Part shown: piece by piece, positions 52,344-61,205 of the stretch
How positions within the stretch are numbered: position 1 is the first letter of the stretch
How the letters are laid out: each line of letters starts with the position of its first letter
Assembly (NCBI GenBank): GCA_040401995.1
Contig: JBBANM010000029.1
Coordinates: forward strand, 6,127-70,126
Reading direction: 5' to 3'
Source of the DNA: Haliscomenobacter sp040401995
GTDB taxonomy: Bacteria; Bacteroidota; Bacteroidia; Chitinophagales; Saprospiraceae
DNA length: 64,000 nt
Notes under the pieces: model-generated
Seen by the model: the letters and a program-made list of their open reading frames with translations, nothing else
The model's database searches: none
What the model was told of the DNA's origin: nothing
Made by a program: the position numbers and the translations under genes

Positions 52344-53642
52344 TTGGAAAAAAAGCACCCGCCTTCTGAGTTAAAAAAAGTGCTCGGCGTTACCCAATTG
52401 TGGGCCATCGCCGTGGGTTTGGTTATCTCAGGAGAATACTTTGGCTGGAATTATGGCTGGGGCGTTTCTGGTACCGTTGGGTTTCTTATCGCGACCGGTA
52501 TTGTTACGGTCATGTATGTGGCCTTTGTTTTTAGCTTTACCGAACTCACTACCGCCATACCACAGGCCGGCGGGCCCTATACTTATACGCTGCAAGCTTT
52601 TGGCCCTTTGGGCGGCTTGATTGCTGGGTATGCCACGCTAGTAGAATTTTTATTCGCTACCCCACCTATCGCCCTGGCTTTGGGCAGTTATATTCATTTT
52701 TTGTATCCGGTTTTTCCGGTGCTTTATGTTGCCATCGGTGCATATCTCCTTTTTACCGCCATCAATTTGCTGGGGATTCGCGAATCAGCCTTTTTTAATC
52801 TGCTGATTACCGTGTTGGCGGTGGCTGAGCTATTATTGTATTTGGGTATTGTAGGGCCCCATTTTCAAGTACATCATTTTTTGTACAACAGCATGCCTTT
52901 TGGTTGGGCTGGCGTTTTTGCCGCCTTACCCTTTGCCATTTGGTTTTACCTGGGTATTGAAGGCGTAGCGATGGTTGCCGAAGAGGTCAAAGATCCCCAA
53001 CGGGTTATTCCACGGGGCTACATTCTGGGTATTCTTACTTTGCTGGTTTTGGCCATTGGCGTTATGCTGGTTACTGGCGGCATCACCGACTGGAAAAACC
53101 TGAGCAAGATTGACTACCCGCTACCCGAATCCATCGGTATTGTGTTGGGCAAAAACAACCAATGGACCAAGCTCTTCACCGGTATCGGTTTATTTGGCTT
53201 GATGGCCTCGTTTCATGGATTACTGTTGAGCGCATCACGACAAGTGTTTGCCCTAGCTCGCAATCGTTTTTTGCCCAATTTTTTAGCGGGGCTTCATCCG
53301 CGCACCCAAACGCCAAATTCCGCCTTGTTTTTGGTCGCATTTATCGGAATTATTGGCGTCTTTTCAGGAGCTACCGATAAGTTGATTGTTTTTTCGGTAT
53401 TGGGCGCCGTGGTGTTGTACATTGTGAGTATGATCAGTTTGCTGCAATTGCGCCGTACCGCTCCCGAAATGCCCCGTCCTTTTTCCGCACCTTTCTTTCC
53501 TTATTTTCCGCTTATTGCCTTATTTTTAGCCATTGTTTGCTTGATCGCAATCATGTACTACAATCGATTTCTAAGTTTGATTTTTTTTGGATTACTGGCC
53601 GTTGCAATCTTGGTTTTCAAGTTTGGGCTTCGGAATAAGTAA
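52344..53642 (+). CDS. eat: APC-family amino-acid permease, probable ethanolamine transporter
   Basis: The 432-residue protein has about twelve membrane helices. It begins LGVTQLWAIAVGLVISGEYFGWNYGW, then FTELTTAIPQAGGPYTYTLQ, the pattern of ethanolamine permeases in the amino acid-polyamine superfamily. The eutB and eutC genes follow on the same strand (36 bp gap), so ethanolamine uptake is the likeliest role, with another amine as the alternative. The best start is the TTG at 52344 (MEKKHPPSELKKVLG), eleven bases after the helicase gene; I see no ATG at a suitable place. Confidence 0.8.
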   Translation: MEKKHPPSELKKVLGVTQLWAIAVGLVISGEYFGWNYGWGVSGTVGFLIATGIVTVMYVAFVFSFTELTTAIPQAGGPYTYTLQAFGPLGGLIAGYATLVEFLFATPPIALALGSYIHFLYPVFPVLYVAIGAYLLFTAINLLGIRESAFFNLLITVLAVAELLLYLGIVGPHFQVHHFLYNSMPFGWAGVFAALPFAIWFYLGIEGVAMVAEEVKDPQRVIPRGYILGILTLLVLAIGVMLVTGGITDWKNLSKIDYPLPESIGIVLGKNNQWTKLFTGIGLFGLMASFHGLLLSASRQVFALARNRFLPNFLAGLHPRTQTPNSALFLVAFIGIIGVFSGATDKLIVFSVLGAVVLYIVSMISLLQLRRTAPEMPRPFSAPFFPYFPLIALFLAIVCLIAIMYYNRFLSLIFFGLLAVAILVFKFGLRNK

Positions 53643-53678
53643 GCAATCTATTCACGTTTTAAAAACAGTGGCAAAATC

Positions 53679-55052
53679 ATGGCTTACCGCTACACCGTTC
53701 GCAGCCATACCTATGTTTTTGACAGCCTAAAAACCTTATTGGCTAAGGCTTCTCCTTTTCGTTCTGGCGACGCATTGGCGGGTGTCAGCGCCGAAAGCTA
53801 CGAAGAACGCGTTGCGGCCCAATTGGCGTTGGCCGATACTCCACTAAAGTCCTTTTTGGAAGAGGCGATTATTCCTTACGAAAAAGATGAAGTCACTCGG
53901 CTAATTCTCGACACCCACGATAAAAATGCTTTTGCCCCCATCGCTCATTTCACCGTTGGAGATTTGCGCAATTGGCTGTTGAGCGAACAAGCGGATACGC
54001 TCACTTTACAAAAATTGGCGCCTGGCCTTACTCCCGAAATGGTTGCGGCCGTCAGTAAACTGATGCGCAACCAGGATCTAATTGCGGTTGCGCAAAAATG
54101 CGAAGTCATTACTCGCTTCCGAACAACGATCGGGCTTCCCGGGCGATTGTCCACGCGTTTGCAACCCAACCATCCTACCGATGATCCACAAGGCATTCTG
54201 GCCAGCATCATCGATGGCTTGCTTTATGGCAGCGGCGATGCCGTGATTGGCATCAACCCTGCATCGGATAGTCCGGCAGCAGGGATGAAATTGCTAAAAC
54301 TAGTTGACGACGTACGGGAAAAATACGCCATCCCCACCCAAAGTTGTATACTCTGCCACCTGACTACCTCCTTACAACTGATGGAGCAAAATGCTCCGAT
54401 GGATCTGGTTTTTCAATCCATTGGCGGTACCGAAAAAACCAATAAAAGCTTCGGCATCAATTTGTCTACGCTGCAAGAAGCACATCAGGCGGCACTAGGC
54501 TTAAAAAGAGGCACCCTTGGCGATAATGTCATGTATTTTGAAACCGGGCAGGGCTCCTCGCTTTCCGCCAATGCCCACGAGGGAGTAGACCAGCAAACTT
54601 GTGAAACCCGTGCTTATGCGGTGGCGCGCCAGTTTCGGCCGCACTTGGTCAATTCAGTAGTTGGTTTTATTGGCCCGGAATATTTATTTGATGGCAAACA
54701 GATCATTCGCGCTGGCTTGGAAGATCATTTTTGCGGCAAAATGCTCGGCTTACCCATGGGCATTGATATTTGTTATACCAATCACGCTGATGCCGATCAA
54801 GACGACATGGACAATTTGCTCACTTTGCTGGGCGTGGCGGGTTGCAATTTTATCATGGGCATCCCTGGCGCCGACGATGTGATGCTGCACTACCAATCGA
54901 CTTCCTTTCACGATGCCCTTTATCTTCGACAAGCATTGAACAAAAAACCAGCACCCGAATTTGAAGCTTGGCTGCTCAACCAAGGCATTACCGATGATCT
55001 TGGAAAAGTGCTGCCCATCAGCGCCAACCATGGCTTACTCAATGCCGGATGA
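53679..55052 (+). CDS. eutB: Ethanolamine ammonia-lyase large subunit
   Basis: EutB is the catalytic TIM-barrel subunit of the adenosylcobalamin-dependent lyase that converts ethanolamine to acetaldehyde and ammonia. At 457 residues it has the expected length. Readable family segments include RFRTTIGLPGRLSTRLQPNH, LYGSGDAVIGINPASDS, MYFETGQGSSLSANAHEGVD and LGLPMGIDICYTNHADADQD. The stop overlaps the eutC start by four bases. No EutA reactivase, microcompartment shell protein or EutE/D homologue is in the window, so this is the minimal permease-EutBC form, and acetaldehyde must be handled by enzymes encoded elsewhere. Confidence 0.93.
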   Translation: MAYRYTVRSHTYVFDSLKTLLAKASPFRSGDALAGVSAESYEERVAAQLALADTPLKSFLEEAIIPYEKDEVTRLILDTHDKNAFAPIAHFTVGDLRNWLLSEQADTLTLQKLAPGLTPEMVAAVSKLMRNQDLIAVAQKCEVITRFRTTIGLPGRLSTRLQPNHPTDDPQGILASIIDGLLYGSGDAVIGINPASDSPAAGMKLLKLVDDVREKYAIPTQSCILCHLTTSLQLMEQNAPMDLVFQSIGGTEKTNKSFGINLSTLQEAHQAALGLKRGTLGDNVMYFETGQGSSLSANAHEGVDQQTCETRAYAVARQFRPHLVNSVVGFIGPEYLFDGKQIIRAGLEDHFCGKMLGLPMGIDICYTNHADADQDDMDNLLTLLGVAGCNFIMGIPGADDVMLHYQSTSFHDALYLRQALNKKPAPEFEAWLLNQGITDDLGKVLPISANHGLLNAG

Positions 55053-55855
55053 TGGAAGAAAAAAAAGTAGACAAAGTAGATCTGATCCAGGAAGATCCCT
55101 GGCAAGCCCTCCGTCAATTTACGGCAGCAAGGATTGCCTTGGGAAGAACGGGCAATGCGATTCCTCTATCTGAAAGTTTGGCCTTCCGTCTCGCTCACGC
55201 GCATGCCCGCGATGCCGTTTACTCTGCCTTGGCAACTGATGCTTTACTGGAATCCTTATCTGGTTTTGGGTTGCCTTTGTACGTTTTGCGCAGTCAAGCA
55301 AGCGATCGGGCAACTTATCTCCAACGCCCCGATTGGGGGCGAAGATTACACCCCGATTCAGTGGCGGAATTGCAATTGGAGCAAGATCAAAACTACGATT
55401 TAGCGCTGATCATTGCCGATGGATTGTCAGCTACCGCAGTCAATACCCATGTTGTTGCTTTATTGGAATTGTTGATCCCGCGTTTACAGGATCTTGGCAT
55501 CAAATTGGCGCCTTTGGTATTGGCGGAACAAGGGCGGGTAGCCCTAGCCGATGAGATTGGCGAACTTTTACATGCCAAAGCAACGCTCATTTTGATTGGC
55601 GAACGCCCAGGATTGTCGTCGCCCGATAGCATGGGGGCTTATCTTACTTTTGCGCCAGCAGTGGGGCGTACCGATGAAAGCCGCAATTGTTTGTCTAATA
55701 TTCGCCCCGAAGGTCTACCTTTTAAAATGGCAAGCGAAAAACTACTTTACTTGATTCAAGCAGTTTTTCGCTTGCAACTCAGCGGCGTTGCGCTGAAAGA
55801 TGATATGGAAGCGAGGTTATCGGCAGGTGATGACACCCCAGCTTCTTTACTATAA
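55049..55855 (+). CDS. eutC: Ethanolamine ammonia-lyase small subunit
   Basis: EutC helps bind the cobalamin cofactor and completes the (alpha-beta)6 lyase. The 268-residue product has the family core: ALRQFTAARIALGRTGNAIP near the start, LRSQASDRATYLQRPDWGR, and LIIADGLSATAVNTHVVALL. SCLSNIRPEGLPF-like (NCLSNIRPEGLPF) and the GVALKDD end complete it. The ATG overlaps the eutB stop (ATGA), so translation is coupled. The gene converges on the GH3 gene with only six bases between the stops. Confidence 0.93.
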   Translation: MMEEKKVDKVDLIQEDPWQALRQFTAARIALGRTGNAIPLSESLAFRLAHAHARDAVYSALATDALLESLSGFGLPLYVLRSQASDRATYLQRPDWGRRLHPDSVAELQLEQDQNYDLALIIADGLSATAVNTHVVALLELLIPRLQDLGIKLAPLVLAEQGRVALADEIGELLHAKATLILIGERPGLSSPDSMGAYLTFAPAVGRTDESRNCLSNIRPEGLPFKMASEKLLYLIQAVFRLQLSGVALKDDMEARLSAGDDTPASLL

Positions 55856-55861
55856 ATTAAC

Positions 55862-58138
55862 CTATTTCAATTCAAAGCTGGCTTCTTTCAGGTTATCAGA
55901 GTTTGGACCTACCATCACTTTGAAATCGCCTGGTTCTGCTTCCCATTTTTTAGCAGCACTGTAAAAAGCCAAATCTTTGGTGGAAAGGGTAAAAGTAACC
56001 TTCCGCGCTTCTCCAGGCTGAAGCATTACTTTTTCAAAACCTTTCAATTCTTTGATAGGGCGTGTTACGCTACCCACCATATCCCGAACGTACAATTGAA
56101 CCACTTCCGTTCCGGCTACTTTGCTGGTATTGGTAACCGTTACCGTTACTTGAATCGGCGAACCTTGACCCATAATCTTGCTGCTCAAATTGATATCAGA
56201 AAAAGTAAAGGTGCTGTAACTCAACCCAAAACCAAAGGGATATAAGGGCGCATTCTCACTATCTGAATAGTGCGACCAAAAAACTACTCCGGGCGCATAA
56301 GGCCGTCCAGTGCTTTTACGGTTGTAGTACAATGGAATTTGTCCCATATTCTTGGGGAAAGTAATTGGCAATTTTCCTGAAGGATTGTAATCCCCAAAAA
56401 GAACATCGGCAATGGAGTTGCCTGCTTCCGATCCCAAGTGCCAAGCCTCAACGATGGCAGGAACATTTTCGGCCTCCCAATTGATCAACAAGGGCCGACC
56501 ATTCATCAAAACCACCACAATGTTTTTGTTCACCTTGTAGATTTCTTTGAGTAATTCTTCCTGTAAACCCTTTAAGGTTAAATCGGCATGACTGCGGCCT
56601 TCGCCGGTTTGGTAGCAATCTTCGCCGATGGCCATTACCACTACTTCCGCCGTTTTGGCTGCATCGATCGCCGCTTTGAAACCAGAACGATCCTGCGTTT
56701 CAAAAACCAAATCTTTGGCAAAGATGCGCTCGCCGATGGCCAGTTTATAGCCTTCAGCATAAGTTACTTTGGTAGTTGCCCCCACTTTGGCTTTGATGCC
56801 TTCTAAAAGTGAAACCGCTGAATTGGCTACTGCTTGTGCACGCCAGTTACCCAGAGGCGTATCCTTATCATTGGCTAAGCTGCCGATTACCGCAATGGAT
56901 TTGATGTTTTTGATAAGCGGCAACAAGTTTTTTTCGTTTTTCAGCAAAACGATTGATTTTTTACCACTTTCCCTGGCAATGGCGAGGTGTTCTTTGGTGT
57001 AGATCGAGTTTTTTTCCCGCTCTGCATTCGAATAACGGAAAGGATCATCAAACAAGCCTAATTTGTATTTGACCCGCAAAACCCGACGAACGGCATCGTT
57101 CAAAGTCTGCTCGCCTACCACACCGTTTTTCACCAATTTAGCCAATTCGCCAATGTAGGCGCGGGCTTCCATATCCATATCGCTACCGGCGGTGATGGCC
57201 AAACGCGCCGCATCGTTGTTGTCTTTCGCTACGCCATGAGGGATCAACTCGCCAATGGAGCCCCAGTCAGATACTACAAACCCATCAAAACCCCATTCGC
57301 CTTTGAGGATATCGCGTTGAAGATGTGGGTCGGCAGTAGCGGGTACACCGCCAATTTCGTTGAAGGAGTTCATCACCGTTGCTACTCCCGCATCAACTGC
57401 TGCTTGGAAAGGCGGTAAAACCACGTTGCGCAAAGTATGCTCGCTCATGTCTACCGTATTGTAGTCGCGACCCGCTTCGGCCAAACCGTAACCGGCGAAA
57501 TGCTTGGCACAAGCGGCAATGGTATTGTTGGCAGAAAGATCGGCGCCTTGAAAACCGTGTACCCGAGCTACTGCCAATTTAGCGCCCAAATAAGTGTCCT
57601 CACCCGAGCCTTCCATCACTCGGCCCCAACGCGGATCTCGTGAGATGTCCATCATCGGTGCAAAGGTCCAGTGAATTCCCGCCGCCGAAGATTCAATGGC
57701 GGCTACGCGAGCGCCTTTTTCCACGATGTCTAAATCCCAACTAGCCGATTCCCCCAAAGGAATGGGGAACATGGTTTTGTGTCCATGAATGACATCATAA
57801 CCAAAAATGAGGGGAATTTTCAAGCGGCTTTGCAAGGCCAATTCCTGTGCTTTACGCGTTGCATCGGCGCCAATTACGTTGAGCATCGAGCCGATCTGTC
57901 CGGTACGCAGCTGATCCAATTTTTTTTGGTTGTCGTTGTCGGTAGGCAGCGGCCCGGTAAGTTCCCAGCTGCTGGTGTATTGATTGAGCTGACCAACTTT
58001 TTCTTCAAGGGTCATCAAGCGCAGCAGGGAATCGATTTTGCGTTCGGTTCGTGCATCAGTAAGTCGTGCCGAAGGTTGTTGGGCACATAAGTTGACACTG
58101 CAAAATAGCAGCAAAGTGAAAAAGGAAACTATTTTCAT
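55862..58138 (-). CDS. bglX: Secreted GH3 beta-glucosidase (BglX type)
   Basis: The 758-residue exported enzyme has the complete GH3 layout: signal peptide (MKIVSFFTLLLFCSVNLCAQ), a TIM-like N-domain with FGYDVIHGHKTMFPIPLGES, GRVMEGSGEDTYLG and GFVVSDWGSIGEL (nucleophile Asp near 288), then the alpha/beta sandwich (SIAVIGSLANDKDTPLGNWR, VVMAIGEDCYQTGEGRSHAD). A fibronectin-like C-domain follows (VTVTNTSKVAGTEVVQLYVR). It cleaves beta-glucose from oligosaccharides in the periplasm. The promoter is TTTG (58192-58189, leftward), 20 bp, then TATTTTAG (58168-58161). There is no linked SusC/D system. Confidence 0.9.
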   Translation of the reverse strand: MKIVSFFTLLLFCSVNLCAQQPSARLTDARTERKIDSLLRLMTLEEKVGQLNQYTSSWELTGPLPTDNDNQKKLDQLRTGQIGSMLNVIGADATRKAQELALQSRLKIPLIFGYDVIHGHKTMFPIPLGESASWDLDIVEKGARVAAIESSAAGIHWTFAPMMDISRDPRWGRVMEGSGEDTYLGAKLAVARVHGFQGADLSANNTIAACAKHFAGYGLAEAGRDYNTVDMSEHTLRNVVLPPFQAAVDAGVATVMNSFNEIGGVPATADPHLQRDILKGEWGFDGFVVSDWGSIGELIPHGVAKDNNDAARLAITAGSDMDMEARAYIGELAKLVKNGVVGEQTLNDAVRRVLRVKYKLGLFDDPFRYSNAEREKNSIYTKEHLAIARESGKKSIVLLKNEKNLLPLIKNIKSIAVIGSLANDKDTPLGNWRAQAVANSAVSLLEGIKAKVGATTKVTYAEGYKLAIGERIFAKDLVFETQDRSGFKAAIDAAKTAEVVVMAIGEDCYQTGEGRSHADLTLKGLQEELLKEIYKVNKNIVVVLMNGRPLLINWEAENVPAIVEAWHLGSEAGNSIADVLFGDYNPSGKLPITFPKNMGQIPLYYNRKSTGRPYAPGVVFWSHYSDSENAPLYPFGFGLSYSTFTFSDINLSSKIMGQGSPIQVTVTVTNTSKVAGTEVVQLYVRDMVGSVTRPIKELKGFEKVMLQPGEARKVTFTLSTKDLAFYSAAKKWEAEPGDFKVMVGPNSDNLKEASFELK

Positions 58139-58160
58139 GTAAGTTTGTGTTTTAATTTGG

Positions 58161-58192
58161 CTAAAATACTAGCGTTGGCGAATAAAACCAAA
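58161..58192 (-). promoter_or_regulatory. bglX: Promoter of the GH3 gene
   Basis: Leftward TTTG (58192-58189), 20 bp, TATTTTAG (58168-58161), one base from the -7 consensus and identical to the SprB-gene box at 20726. Confidence 0.6.
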
Positions 58193-58205
58193 GTAAATTT
58201 GCTTT

Positions 58206-58364
58206 AGGAACGGTCAAACAATAAGTGCTTTCTTTTGCCTTGCTCTTTCACCGCCACTCTTCCTATCTTTTTCGTTACAATGCCCCACATTGCGCCTCAA
58301 AAGATAGTTGATTGACGGCAAAATAGCGGCGGCTAAAGCAAGAACTTATTATTCACCCGTTCCT
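58206..58364. mobile_element. 159-bp foldback repeat family B
   Basis: The element starts AGGAACGGTCAAACAATAAG and ends with the inverted counterpart (...TAATAAGT read in reverse, CCCGTTCCT), about 34 bp per arm with gaps. It holds no gene and has no clear target duplication. Its right half (58285-58364) recurs in opposite orientation at 47703-47770. It occupies most of the 331-bp space between the GH3 and SET genes; the remainder shows nothing else. Confidence 0.6.
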
Positions 58365-58469
58365 TCGCCGAAGTGACGATTGTCATGGCCAGATTTACCA
58401 GCTCTTGGCACTGTGGTTGTGAACACACCAACAGTTGTCTATTTTCACCAATGAATTGATTAAAGCGAC

Positions 58470-58871
58470 ATGCAACGCATACCCTCTTTGTTTTTTGGCC
58501 CCTCAAAAATAGGTGGCAGAGGTGTCTTCACCTTGGAAGAAGTACCTGATGACTCCTTGATAGAAATTTGTCCGGTGATTTCTCTCCCTGCCGAAGACCT
58601 GCCGGTGATCCATAAGACCAAGCTGCACGATTATTATTTCCTGTGGGGCGGCAACGACGACGAATGCGCCATAGCATTGGGTTTTGGCTCTCTGTACAAC
58701 CACTCGCGCACCCCAAATGCCCGCTATTGGTGCGATCCTGACTCTGACACGATTGAAATTTGGTCGATCCGCGATATTCGACCAGGCGAGGAGATTACAG
58801 TCAATTACAATGGCGACCCTGAGATTCAAGATCCAGTGTGGTTTGAAGAAGGCGGAAGCTCCGAAAAGTAG
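58470..58871 (+). CDS. SET-domain protein (small bacterial lysine methyltransferase type)
   Basis: The 133-residue cytosolic protein is almost entirely a SET domain: SKIGGRGVFTLEEVPDDSLI near the start, FGSLYNHSRTPNARYWCD carrying the NHSxxPN cofactor/knot motif, and RPGEEITVNYNGD for the catalytic tyrosine region. These enzymes use S-adenosylmethionine to methylate lysines; bacterial targets are mostly unknown. There is no pre- or post-SET cysteine cluster. It converges on the membrane-protein gene with six bases between stops. Confidence 0.85.
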   Translation: MQRIPSLFFGPSKIGGRGVFTLEEVPDDSLIEICPVISLPAEDLPVIHKTKLHDYYFLWGGNDDECAIALGFGSLYNHSRTPNARYWCDPDSDTIEIWSIRDIRPGEEITVNYNGDPEIQDPVWFEEGGSSEK

Positions 58872-58877
58872 GTTTCC

Positions 58878-60197
58878 TTATTCCTTAGCGGCATCACACC
58901 AAAAAGGAATGCTATTTTGTTTTTTTCGACCTTCGAGCAGGTAATAATTGGAGACGATGCGCAGTACATTATCCCCCAATTGCAAATTATCACTGGGAAT
59001 ATAGGTGATGATGCCCTTATCATTGGTAATGGGGTAATCGGCAAAACGATAAGTTAAGTTGGATAAGGGCTGACCATTTATCTGGATAGAGAGATACTTT
59101 TTTATGTTTGCCAAATCAAAAGCACGTCGTTTTTCATCATTCTCATACTCTGATAATTGCTTATTGTTTTTGTAGACGCCCCATTTTTTGCGAATGATGG
59201 AAAACTCTCTTTCGGGTAGCGGAATAAACACTTTCAAGGCTTCTTTGGGAACACGATCATGGGGTATCACCGGCATCAACAGGATCTGATTGGGTTCTAA
59301 CTGATCTTCATAGTGCTGATTGTACAATCTTTTTTCGGAATCGCCCACTGAAAAATAGACATCCTGCTGTAGAAACAGCATTTTGGAATCCACTAAGATA
59401 TAAGAATCGATGGGCATCACGATTATCATGCAAAAGATCATTACAATTGGAAACCGATAGCGATTGAGGTTGGTCAAAAAAACAAAGTTGATGTAAAAAA
59501 GGGGTTCATAAAAAACATTGAAAACGATGCGGGCAAATCTTTTTTGAAAAAAGGGATAATGAATTCTTTCTACCCATTTTTTATCACGCAAGGACTTTAA
59601 ATTCATCACCCCAGAAAGAACAACGAGTGGAAAGAGCAGCAAACCCAGGCCATATAGCACAGTGGAAAAAGGGATTTGAGGGATGAGCTTGTTTATGATA
59701 AATGCGAACAGAATAAAGCCCGCCAACAAAAGCGATAAAGAGATAAAATTCATCACAATGTTAAAAGCAAAAGCAAAAACGATGCTACACAGTTGATCCA
59801 AGCGTTTGACAAAGCCATTTAGATCACCAAAGTCTTCAGTTGCTTGGCGTAAGAAGGAGGCACTATATTTTTCGCTTTGGGTATTGATGCCTTGTGGAAA
59901 AACGGACCATAACCCTACTATTCCAATCCAAACCGAACGTAGTATAAAGTGAACAAGAAAGGAGGCAATCAAAACGGCAACCGCCAAACTGAGGTAAATA
60001 AAGACAAAATAAAGCACATTCAATACTTCTTCGTTCAAGGTAGTCAATGCAAAGTGAACAAGGGAACGAAGTGCTCCTGGTAGCTGAAAGGCCCCAAAAA
60101 TAGCGGCCCCGGAGATGATCATTTCTCCCTGCCAGCTTTCCAGCGCCAATTTTTCAAGCCAACTGGTGTTTTCAATTTTCTCCTCTAGCTCGGTCAT
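58878..60197 (-). CDS. Membrane protein of unknown function (439 aa)
   Basis: I do not recognise a family. The first ~280 residues contain about six hydrophobic segments (EMIISGAAIFGAFQLPGALR, VLYFVFIYLSLAVAVLIASF, FNIVMNFISLSLLLAGFILF, STVLYGLGLLLFPLVVLSGV, FPIVMIFCMIIVMPID). The C-terminal ~150 residues form a soluble domain with alternating hydrophobic strands (ILLMPVIPHDRVPKEALKVFI, QLGDNVLRIVSNYYL). Conserved-looking cytosolic loops (SVFPQGINTQSEKYSASFLRQ) lie between helices. No partner is evident; the upstream nuclease pair is transcribed the same way but is AT-rich and probably unrelated. Confidence 0.75.
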   Translation of the reverse strand: MTELEEKIENTSWLEKLALESWQGEMIISGAAIFGAFQLPGALRSLVHFALTTLNEEVLNVLYFVFIYLSLAVAVLIASFLVHFILRSVWIGIVGLWSVFPQGINTQSEKYSASFLRQATEDFGDLNGFVKRLDQLCSIVFAFAFNIVMNFISLSLLLAGFILFAFIINKLIPQIPFSTVLYGLGLLLFPLVVLSGVMNLKSLRDKKWVERIHYPFFQKRFARIVFNVFYEPLFYINFVFLTNLNRYRFPIVMIFCMIIVMPIDSYILVDSKMLFLQQDVYFSVGDSEKRLYNQHYEDQLEPNQILLMPVIPHDRVPKEALKVFIPLPEREFSIIRKKWGVYKNNKQLSEYENDEKRRAFDLANIKKYLSIQINGQPLSNLTYRFADYPITNDKGIITYIPSDNLQLGDNVLRIVSNYYLLEGRKKQNSIPFWCDAAKE

Positions 60198-60274
60198 GAT
60201 GGATATTTGGCGAAAAAATTAGCTCAACTATGAACAAAGAATTGATTTGAGCTGATTTTCGTATTTACCATTTT

Positions 60275-61147
60275 TTAAGTCGCATCCAGATTAGAAGGTA
60301 ACTCAATCATTAAAGACTTATCTATTTCAACCGAATCAACTCTTTCGTTATAAATTCTAAGCAGGCTAGTAATCTTTTCTTTCAATTGGTTTATAGTAAA
60401 TGTGCTTAGCTCGTCAATGTTTTGGGATAAAAAAGATTCAAGAGATTCTACTGAAATTTGACCAGCGCAAAATTGATCTCCTAACTGTCTAGCCGCTGCA
60501 AGTTTAGCATCAGGGACTAACAAATAAACTTTAAATCCTTGTTCTAAATTTGCTTGACATTTTTCAAAAACTGCTTGCATTGGCGATACCGTGACATGGA
60601 ACACAGTATTGCCCACTAAAAAATCACCGTTCCGATTAGTTGGCTGATCCGCAGTACTTACAGACTCATTAGAAATTGATAAATTCGGAAAACGCAACTG
60701 TAGTTTTGCACCCACTAAATGTTGAGCCACATAACCTGCTTTACCTTCTATCTTTGCAGTTTCCAATAAATTATAAATCATTTGCCAAGTAGATAGCTTG
60801 GGGTTATAAACCAATTTTATTTTTTGTCTATTATGGAAATCTCGAATTCGATCAACCAGGTAACTTTGAAAAGAAGTCAATATCTGATTTCGTTGATCAA
60901 TTGGTAAGCGCTCAAGCTGGAGTTCTCTTAAAGCATCTATTAAACTCTTAATTTCTCCAACGTCAATATCATCTCCTTCATTTACAAAAGATCTATTTTC
61001 TCCAAATTCATTTAGGAGCTGGTTTAACATGAAGTCATTAACTCTTTTGATTTGAACAATGTCCTCATCAATATTAGTCAACTCAAAGTAGGGCACTAGC
61101 ACTTCAAGTAAGTTTATTTTTTCGTTTTCACCTCTTACTCTACCCAT
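60275..61147 (-). CDS. DUF4928-like protein, probable restriction endonuclease component
   Basis: The 290-residue cytosolic protein resembles the DUF4928 family that accompanies DNA cytosine methyltransferases. The likely nuclease core lies at residues 131-190: GKAGYVAQHLVGAKLQLRF, then NRNGDFLVGNTVFHVTVSP. Here D175 and the following strand correspond to the D-(n)-ExK arrangement, although the ExK position reads HVTV, so the active site is not certain. It follows the DUF3883-type nuclease by 58 bp on the same strand and shares its AT-rich codon use, implying joint acquisition. No methyltransferase remains except the stub at 61992. Confidence 0.65.
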   Translation of the reverse strand: MGRVRGENEKINLLEVLVPYFELTNIDEDIVQIKRVNDFMLNQLLNEFGENRSFVNEGDDIDVGEIKSLIDALRELQLERLPIDQRNQILTSFQSYLVDRIRDFHNRQKIKLVYNPKLSTWQMIYNLLETAKIEGKAGYVAQHLVGAKLQLRFPNLSISNESVSTADQPTNRNGDFLVGNTVFHVTVSPMQAVFEKCQANLEQGFKVYLLVPDAKLAAARQLGDQFCAGQISVESLESFLSQNIDELSTFTINQLKEKITSLLRIYNERVDSVEIDKSLMIELPSNLDAT

Positions 61148-61205
61148 AAAAATTGATATTTTTAAAACCGAATTTAAGATAAAATATAAGCCTTTAACTA
61201 TGATA

